Shown here: positions 57,025-64,000 of the stretch, in pieces
How the letters are laid out: every line of letters starts with the position of its first letter
Position numbering within the stretch: position 1 is the stretch's first letter
Source: Sarcophilus harrisii
Lineage: Eukaryota > Chordata > Mammalia > Dasyuromorphia > Dasyuridae
Length of the DNA stretch: 64,000 nt
Direction: 5' to 3'
Assembly: GCF_902635505.1 (NCBI RefSeq)
Contig: NC_045429.1
Coordinates: 218,553,997 to 218,617,996 of the forward strand
Notes under the pieces: model-generated
What the model saw: only the letters and a program-made list of their open reading frames with translations
Told to the model about the DNA's origin: nothing
The model's database searches: none
Made by a program: the position numbers and the translations under genes

Positions 57025-58744
57025 CGCACACGCATATATATTTGGAGGTCAAATTTTTTATTCACCTCTGGTCTTTTCATTAGAAATAAATAGAATTCAC
57101 CTGTTTTAATGAATGTCCATCTTCTTCCCTGAAGGAAAATGCTCAATTTAGTGGGGTAGTTTATTCTTGGTTGCATTCCAGGTTCCTTTGTCTTTGGGAA
57201 TATCAAATTCCAAGCCATTTGATCCTTTTAAGGTGGAAGCTGCTAGGTCCTGGGTAATCCTTATTGTGGCTCCTCAATATTTGAATTGTTTCTTTCTGGC
57301 TGCTTATAATATTTTTTTCTTTGTCCAATATTCTGAAATTTAGCCATAATATTTCTTGGAGTTTTCATTTTGGGGTCTCTTTCAGGTGATGATTGGCGAG
57401 TTCTTTCAATGGCTATTTTACCTTCTGATTTTAGGAATCAGGGAAGTTCTCTTTTATGATTTCCTGTAAGATAAATATCTAGGTTCTTTTTTTCATCATG
57501 GTTTTTTGAGGAAGTACAATAATCCTTAGATTGTCTCTCCTAGATCTATTTTCCATGTAAGTTGTTTTCCCCAAGTAGGTATTTTACATTTTCTTCTATT
57601 TTTTTTCATTTCTTTGGGTTTTGCTTGACTAATTGCTGATGTCTCATTGAGTCATTTATTTTCATTTATTCACTTCTGATTTTTGATGAATTATTTTCTT
57701 CATTTATCTTTTTTAGTTCTTTTTGTATTCGGTCAATTGAATTTTTAGATGAGTTGTTTTATTCTATGAATTTTTTTTTCCATTTCACAAATTCTGTTTT
57801 TCAGGGAGTTGTTTTCTTTTTCCATTTCCATTTTCCAAAAGTCAAATCTTTTTTGTAAGGTGTTATATGCTTTTTCCATTTCACTAAATCTGTTTTGTAA
57901 GGAGTTTAATTCAGATAATTTCTGTGTTTCCTTTTCCAAACCTCTTTCAAACCTCCCATTTTATTTCTCCATTTTTCTTCTAGCACTCTTTTAAGATCCT
58001 TTTTAATTTATTCGAAGAGAATAATTTATATAACCCTTTGGGGTTCAATCTGAAGATGATCTGCTTTTAATGACCTCAGAGTTTGAAATCTGTTCTTCTC
58101 TTTCATCATAAATACTTTCTATAATCAGAGTTCTTTTTGCTTTTTTGCTCATTTTAAAAAACAGTTGTGGTCTGCTTTTAGGGGAAGAGAGAGATTGTCC
58201 TAGCTTTCTTCTACAAGTGGCAGTAACTGTGCTGGGTCAGTGCTGACTGACTTCCAGTAGTGGGTGAGTGTGGTCAGGTCCCATGAAATTCTGGCATTTT
58301 GAGGTTCACTATTTAACTTTTGTGTATGTGTTGGATGTTTTATAACTTCTCTGCTAATCTACTGCCTTGCAACCAGGGCAGAGTCGCCAACATTGCTGTA
58401 GATTCCTTCCTGTAGATAGTCCCACGTGCAGAGCCCACACTACCCAAGGATTGTGTGCTGCCTGAACTCAGTGTCTGTGCTCCACCTGCTTGTCCTTGGC
58501 CCCCTTCCTTCTGTACCCAATTAAAACAGACCTTTTCTGGAAAGCTTCGAAATTATTTTCTGCTGGTAATTGTTACATTCCCAATATTTGTGAGTTCTGT
58601 CACTTTAAAAGTAATTCAGAGGATGGATTTGCTAGTTAGTCTGAGGGTCATGGGAAGAGCTCAGAAAAAGATGTGTGTCCTCTTCGCCATCTTGGTTTTA
58701 CCCTCCCCCCCACCATAGTTATTTTTAAAAATGAATTTATTGAT

Positions 58745-61350
58745 TTTTTTCTTTGACCTTATTTATTTTTAGACTTAGATTAATGTTTTCAAATAATTTT
58801 CATAATAGTTTTTTTTCAACATTCACCCCTGCAAAATTTTTTGTTCCATTTTTTCTCTTTCCTTCCCTCTCTCATTTCCCCTAGACAGCAAGTAATCCAA
58901 TCCAATTAATTTTAATATATCTTTTTATTGCCCATCTTTTGAATATAATTTTTATTGTGTGATGATCTGAAAATAATTCAATTTCTACTTCTGCTTTTCT
59001 GCATTTTTATAAAGTTTTTAATGTCCCAATACATGGTCAATTGTTGTGTAGGAGCCATGCACTTCTGAAAAAAAGGTATTTTCTTTTCTAATTCCATTCA
59101 ATTTTTTCCTGATATAAGATCTTACTTTTCCAACATTTTATGCACAACCTTAGCTTTTTGTTTTTGTTTTTGTTTTATTTTGGTTAGATTTATCATGTTC
59201 TGAGAAGGAAAAGTTGAGGTCTATTGTCTATTTGGGCCCATAACTCATACAATTTCTCCTTAAACAATTTAAATACTATATCATTTGGAGCATACATGTT
59301 TAGTATTGATATGACTTCATTGCTGTGGCACCTTTCAAGTCTTCTGACTTATCTTTTAAAATTAGATCTATTCTTGCTTTTGCTTTGTCTGAGATCATAG
59401 TTGCTACCCCTGCTTTCTTTGCTTTAGTAGAAGCATAATAGATTTTCCTCTAATCATTTGTTTTGCCCTGTATGTGTGTTTTACTGTTTCACATGTGTTT
59501 CTTGTAAACAACATAATGTAAGATTTTGGTTTTTAATCTATTCTGCTATCCATTTCTCTTTTATGGGTGAGTTCATCCCATTCACATTTATCATTATGAT
59601 TACTAACTGTATATTTGCTATTTTTTGTTTTTTTATCCCCCTTTTCTTTTATCCCTTACCCCTTCCCTCCTCACAAATGTTTTACTTCTGATCACACCTC
59701 CCCCAATCATTTGTACTTCCTTTTACCAGCTCCCCTTCCTCCTTCTATTATTCCTTCCTTATAAAGTAAGATAGATTTCTCTATCCAACTGAGTGTGTAT
59801 GTTATTCCTTCTTTGAGCCACTTCTGATGAGAGTAAGGTTTTAACTTTGACTCCCTCATCTTTCCCTCCATTATAATAGCTCTTTCATGCTTCTCTTATG
59901 TGGGATAATTTATCTCATTCTATCTCTCCTCTTATTCCAGTAGAATCTTTCTCACTCATTTATTTTGTTTTTTAAGATATCATCCCACCAATGATACCTT
60001 ATATACTATCTATGTATCCATCTTCCAATTACCTGTACAGAAATAAATTGCTTAAGAATTAAAATATTATCTTGCCATATAAAAATATAAAGTTCAACCT
60101 TATTTAATTTATATTTTCTCTTTCTTGTTTCCTTTTTTACCTTTTTATGTTTCCCTTGAGTATTGTATTTGGAGGTAACATTTTTTTGTTCAGCTCAAAT
60201 CTTTTAATTACAAGTGTTTAAAAGATCTCTATTTCAATAAATATCCATTTTCTCCTCTGAAAGATTATATTCAGTTTTGCTACATAAGTGATTATTGATT
60301 GTAATCCCAACTCCTTTGTTTTTCAGTATGATATATTCCAAGCACTGTGATTTTTTAATATGGAAGCTGCCAAATCCTGTGTAATTTTTATTGCAGCTCC
60401 ACAATATTTGAAATGTTTCTTTTTAACTGTTTGCAGTACTTTTTTCTTAATCTGAGAACTTTAGAATTTGGCTATGATGCTCTTAGGAATTTTCATTTTT
60501 GAGATCTCTTTTCCATTGGTAATCCATGAGTTTTTTCAATTTCTACTTTGACCTCTGATTCTAGTATGTCATGGTAATTTTCTTTCATAATTTTTTGAAA
60601 GATGTCCAAACTTTTTTTTTTTATCATGGCTTTCAGGTAGTCTTTGATCCTTAAATTATTTCTCCTAGATTTTTCTAGGTCAATTACTTTTACAATGAGA
60701 AATTTCCCATTTTTCTTCTATTTTAGAAAACTTTTTCTTATTTTGTTTTATTGCATAATGATGTCTCATGGAATCATTAGCTTCCATTTCCTAAGTATTA
60801 ATTTTAAAGGAATTATTTTCTTCATTGAGCTTTTGTATTTCCTTTTCCATTTGGCCAATTTTATTTTGTAAGGAGTTATTTTCTTCGGTGAATATTTGTA
60901 TATATTTTCCCACACTGTTGACTCTTTTTCATTCTCTCATTTCTTTCCCCAAATTTTCTTCCACTTATCTAATTTACTTTTAAAGTAATTTTTAAGTTCT
61001 TTAGGAGTTCTTTTTGTTTAAGACCAAATTAATTTTTTCTTTGAAGTTTCACATGTAGCCATTTTGACACTATTATTCTCTTTTAAGTTTGGTCCTTGAT
61101 CCTGTTTCCATAGTAACTTTCTATAGTCAAGTTCTTTTGTTGTTGTTTGCTCATTTTTTTTTTTTTCTGTGTATTTAGTGACACTTTTTATGTGAGAGTT
61201 GGCCTCTGATCCTGCTCTATCCCAAGCTAGGGCTTCTTCTTAGGATCTTGCTTCTGGCTTTCACTGGGAATCAGAAACTAGCTGCTTACTTGCAGTGGAG
61301 TGTTATGATACAAGAGCCACCTGCCATTTGCTGTTGGAAGTCTAACTCAG
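58745..61350 (-). mobile_element. L1 element C, most of ORF2 missing
   Basis: A 3' UTR piece (58790-58905, 'tagacagcaagtaatccaat') is joined directly to the endonuclease end of ORF2 (58915-59660; compare 55755-56500 in element B), so around 4 kb of ORF2 is absent, or two fragments lie side by side. The inter-ORF and ORF1 region follows to about 61154, where a start context like that of B is seen (reversed 'atgagcaaacaacaac'-type text), then 5' UTR. It is more diverged than B. Confidence 0.75.
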
Positions 61351-61351
61351 A

Positions 61352-61598
61352 CCTGTGAGTGAGAGGATGATGATGACACAAGGAGACTGAGAGGTAGTTG
61401 CTGTTCTCTGACCTCTCTATTGAGAGGCTGTTGCCTTGTTTGACCTCTCTCCTCTTCCCTCTGCCTCCAATTTATTTCATTCCCCATCCACAAGGAACAT
61501 CTGCATTAATAAAGGCTGCTTTGCAATTCCTTCAGATGTTATGATTCACAGTTGTGGAGGCTCTCGGAGAATTGACCTGCCCTTTCACGTTCTAACCA
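61352..61598 (+). mobile_element. LTR-like fossil segment within the L1 C 5' region
   Basis: A pyrimidine-rich U3-like part is followed by a polyadenylation signal (aataaa, 61508) and an R/U5-like end ('gttgtggaggctctcggaga', then 'cacgttctaacca'). The layout and wording resemble the 3' half of an Australian-marsupial ERV LTR. The left edge is not visible and no retroviral genes are attached. Family not determined. Confidence 0.4.
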
Positions 61599-61958
61599 TG
61601 GTCCTTAACAATAAGGGTTTGATTCCCTTGTCTTATAGGAGGCAATGGGGCTTCCATACTTTCTAGAATGTGGTGTTTCTCTGTTGGTCTGTTCCAGGGG
61701 CAGGGTCTCTCTCCTGGGCTACTATGGAAATAGGTTTTCTGCTGGTTGCAATGGGGGAGCAATGTTGTTGCTAGTCTTTCCAAATAGGAAGCCTTGCTGC
61801 TGGATTGTTATGGAAATAGGGCCTCTATGCGGAAGGTTTTTGGGAGTAAGGTCTCACTGTTGGCCTGCCATGGAGTAGTGTCTCATTAGTGAGAAGCAAA
61901 GAGGTCAAAGTCTGGCTAAGAACTTGTACTGGGGATGAGGCCATTGTAGTAGGGTCTT
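61599..61958 (-). mobile_element. L1-like 5' UTR with repeated motif
   Basis: Between the two LTR-like segments lies GC-richer DNA probably belonging to the L1 C 5' UTR. A motif of the form 'ctgctggattgttatggaaa' recurs imperfectly about four times (near 61680, 61712, 61797 and 61857). The frames at 61592-61878 are not supported as genes. Confidence 0.4.
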
Positions 61959-62400
61959 AGTGTGTGGAATGGGTGCTAGACCCCTTTACCCAAAGTAACT
62001 GATCAGAGACATCCTCAGGCCAAAGAGAAAGCATTTATTTTGTCCCTGCAGGGAGGCCCAAGCACTCTGGGGAGACAACTCAGCTCCCAACATGTGCTTG
62101 ACCTGGCAAACCAGAAATAGTAAAATTGGATAAATAGCAAAGACTCAAATCTTTTCATTGGATGACTAAAAAGGAAATAACCATTATTGACCAATGATCA
62201 CCAATGTTGTCTGCAGGTCACATCACTTTTTGAAGCTTAGACCTAGGTTCTGACCTTTCTTGCCCAAGAGACCTCTAGTCCTTGAGATCATGGACTTCCC
62301 GCCCTGCAGACCTTTGGGAACAGGGATCATGTGACTTAGGCCTAAGGTCTGACCTACTCCATCTCATGGACTTTTTGAGAAAACTTCTCCTGGTCTCATT
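61959..62400 (-). mobile_element. Probable solo LTR, antisense
   Basis: Reversed, the segment would run from TGAGACCAGG near 62400 to '...cattccacaca' at 61959. It has CCAAT-like text, a polyadenylation signal (aataaa, seen as tttatt at 62035-62040) and a U5 containing 'gcctgaggatgtctctgatc'. Size and order fit a retroviral LTR. Edges, family and target repeats are uncertain. Confidence 0.45.
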
Positions 62401-63025
62401 CATTAGTGAGCTGCAGAAACAGCTGGCTTGTCTAAGGGGCTGCTGGTTTGCAGGAGGGTAGTTTTTGCTGATAGATTGCTATAGCCACTAATACATCAGA
62501 ATTGTCGCACTCCTAAGAGGCATGGTCCATCCTGGACATTTCTGAATTGGAGACTTGATTTGGTCTCTTCTCTTACACATCCTGGGCAGATCTCAGTCCT
62601 TATCTCCTTTCCACTCTCCTTGTCAGGAACAACATCTCCGTGTCCAGTAGCAACAGCTTTCAGATTTGGAAGTTTGTTGGTGCTGAGTAGATTGCCATCC
62701 AAGTGTTTCCAGCTTCGCTAGTTTGATCTTGAGACCAGGTTTGGGTTGTAAGTTCTGAACTAGGATAGATTTGAAACCTCTCATTCCTAAAGGATCGGGA
62801 GGAGGTATCAGTGTGTTTTCTTGATATCTCAGTGTTCTTTCTTTCACACATTGTTTTTGTTTCATCCTTGTGTAACATTATATAATTAATGTTAAAACTG
62901 CTTGGTCTTTTCAGTAGAAATTTTAAGGGTTGAAAAGTGACTTGGAGAATTATTATGAATAAACTGAAGCCAAAACAGAGTAGATTTTGGGGGAGGCAGT
63001 TTGTGGGTATTGACTACATGAAGAA
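62401..63025. other. Unassigned sequence
   Basis: Minus-strand frames at 62496-62878 have no domain I can name. The DNA could be L1 5' UTR or part of a retroviral fossil next to the LTR. I cannot decide, and no host gene is supported. Confidence 0.35.
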
Positions 63026-63027
63026 CA

Positions 63028-63122
63028 AACAATCAATCGGCATTTGCTTTATGCCAGGTGCTTTGTATAACTAACATACAAGACAGGGAAAAGACAATTA
63101 AATAACACAAATAACAAAGGCA
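63028..63122 (-). mobile_element. L2 LINE 3' terminus, antisense
   Basis: 'caatcggcatttgctttatg' and 'ccaggtgctttgtataacta' fit a decayed reversed L2 end. Confidence 0.5.
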
Positions 63123-63202
63123 CGGACAACTCAGAATTCAGCAATGAACAGAATAAATGTGCTGAACAGGTGATTTTCTATTGTCAATGATCAATTAAAC
63201 AA

Positions 63203-63965
63203 TCACTAAAGCAACAAGCATTTATTATACGTTATGTAACAAATACTGTGTCAGATACTGGGCTAATAAAGAAAGGCAAAAAGAGTTCTTACCCTTAAGA
63301 AGCTTATGTTTTACATTTGTGGAATAGTTGCATAAATTATGGTATATGAATGTAATGGAATACTTTTGTTCTATAAGAAATGATGAGCAGGCTGATTTCA
63401 GAAAAGTGTGGACAGACTTAAATGAACTGATGCTAAGTGAAGTTAAGAGAACATCATATTTAGCAACAAGTTTATGTGATGATTAACTGTGATGAACTTG
63501 ACTTTTCAACAATGAGGTAATTCAAAGCAATTCCAATAGGCTTGTGATGGAAAGAGCTATCTGTATCCAGAGAGAGGACTATAGAGACTGAATGTGGATC
63601 ACAGCACAGTATTTTCACCTTTTTTGATGTTGCTGTTTTTTGCTTTCTTGTTTTTTTCTTATTTTTAGCTTTTGATCTGATTTTTCTTCTGAGGCTTGAT
63701 AAATGTGGAAATATGTTTAGAAGAATCTCACATATTGAACATTGAACCTATATTGAATTATTTGCTGTTTAGGGAAAGAGGTAGAGAGAAGGGTTTTGCA
63801 AATACAAGGTTTTGCAAGGGTGAATGTTGAAAACTATTTTGCATGTATTTTGAAAAATAAAAAGCTTTCATTATTACTATATATATGCATATATATGTAT
63901 AAAAGGACCATAGGTTTTTATGGAGAAGATAACATATAAATAAATAAAATCACTTATGTGACATG
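63203..63965 (-). mobile_element. L2 LINE 3' terminus, antisense, split by L1
   Basis: 'caacaagcatttattatacg' and 'cccttaagaagcttatgttt' stop near 63315. Compatible L2 text ('tttatggagaagataacata') resumes at about 63905. The L1 below fills the gap. Confidence 0.65.
63318..63882 (+). mobile_element. L1 3' end inserted in L2
   Basis: It starts in the ORF2 tail ('ttatggtatatgaatgtaat'), passes 'ctgatgctaagtgaagttaa' and 'gactgaatgtggatcacagc', and ends 'gaaaaataaaaagctttcat'. Severely 5'-truncated. Similar in age to the 37 kb copy. Confidence 0.9.
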
Positions 63966-64000
63966 CAGAGAATATAGAAGATTTTCTTTGAGAGTCCTAG

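Larger units (their letters stand above)
53226..58712 (-). mobile_element. L1 element B, retains 5' end, internal deletion at a SINE
   Basis: The 3' UTR and ORF2 tail are at 53226-53692. After a SINE the sequence resumes in mid ORF2 at 53831, so about 1.5-2 kb of ORF2 is missing. ORF2 blocks: reverse-transcriptase fingers 54721-55053 ('[18 protein letters not shown]', '[10 protein letters not shown]'), linker 55330-55614, and endonuclease start 56288-56488 ('ILTVKVNGVNSPIKQKQI'). ORF1 lies at about 57000-58152, with a C-terminal domain ('GMQPRINYPTKLSIF', 56994-57218), a coiled coil (57745-57939) and a start MSKKAKRTLIIES near 58152. The GC-richer 5' UTR reaches 58712. Reversed, its first bases read GGGGGGAGGG and then CCAAGATGGC, the YY1-type site expected at an L1 5' end. 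Frames are broken throughout. Confidence 0.9.

Noticed and set aside
62496-62878. Overlapping minus-strand frames considered as a retroviral env or gag remnant
   Set aside because: No domain, motif or reliable family match is visible, so it is left as unassigned.

Overview
The window is 64 kb of AT-rich vertebrate nuclear DNA dominated by retroposons. The repeat mix points to a marsupial, most likely an Australidelphian lineage. It has many copies of a tRNA-derived SINE beginning GGCAGCTAGGTGGCRCAGTG, heavily decayed MIR/CORE-SINEs, L2 and CR1/L3 LINEs, and several younger L1 copies with a marsupial-type 3' UTR. This assignment rests on remembered family sequences, not a database search. I found no intact protein-coding gene, rRNA, tRNA gene or CRISPR array. 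Nearly all open frames are short chance frames or fragments of LINEs.

Layout. 0-12 kb: old L2 (mostly antisense) and MIR pieces, with L1 3' ends inserted into them, plus a local duplication of an L1-tail segment near 8.2 and 8.9 kb. 12.2-13.6 kb: repeat-poor unique sequence. 13.6-19 kb: L1 tails, SINEs and a possible fragment of another LINE reverse transcriptase. 19-30 kb: mainly unique sequence with L2, MIR and long microsatellites. 30-35 kb: the most repeat-poor, GC-richer block, holding candidate conserved noncoding sequence and a 120-bp paralogous pair. 36.9-42.3 kb: L1 3' ends flanking a broken processed copy of RUVBL1 (minus strand). 42.3-50 kb: unique AT-rich DNA, MIR, L2, CR1/L3 and a solo LTR. 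50.1-62 kb: three L1 elements in a row, all on the minus strand, one retaining its 5' end; two LTR-like fossil segments lie beyond or inside the third. 63-64 kb: an L1 3' end inserted in an L2.

The window therefore reads as intergenic or deep intronic DNA. The only host-gene sequence recognised is the RUVBL1 retrocopy, which cannot encode a working protein. No coherent new gene system is visible. The best leads are the gapless 120-bp duplicated noncoding element at 31.6 and 33.6 kb, the repeat-poor islands that may be regulatory, and the microsatellite that appears to have grown inside the lysine codons of the RUVBL1 copy. Boundaries of repeats are estimates by eye, usually good to about 5-30 bases.
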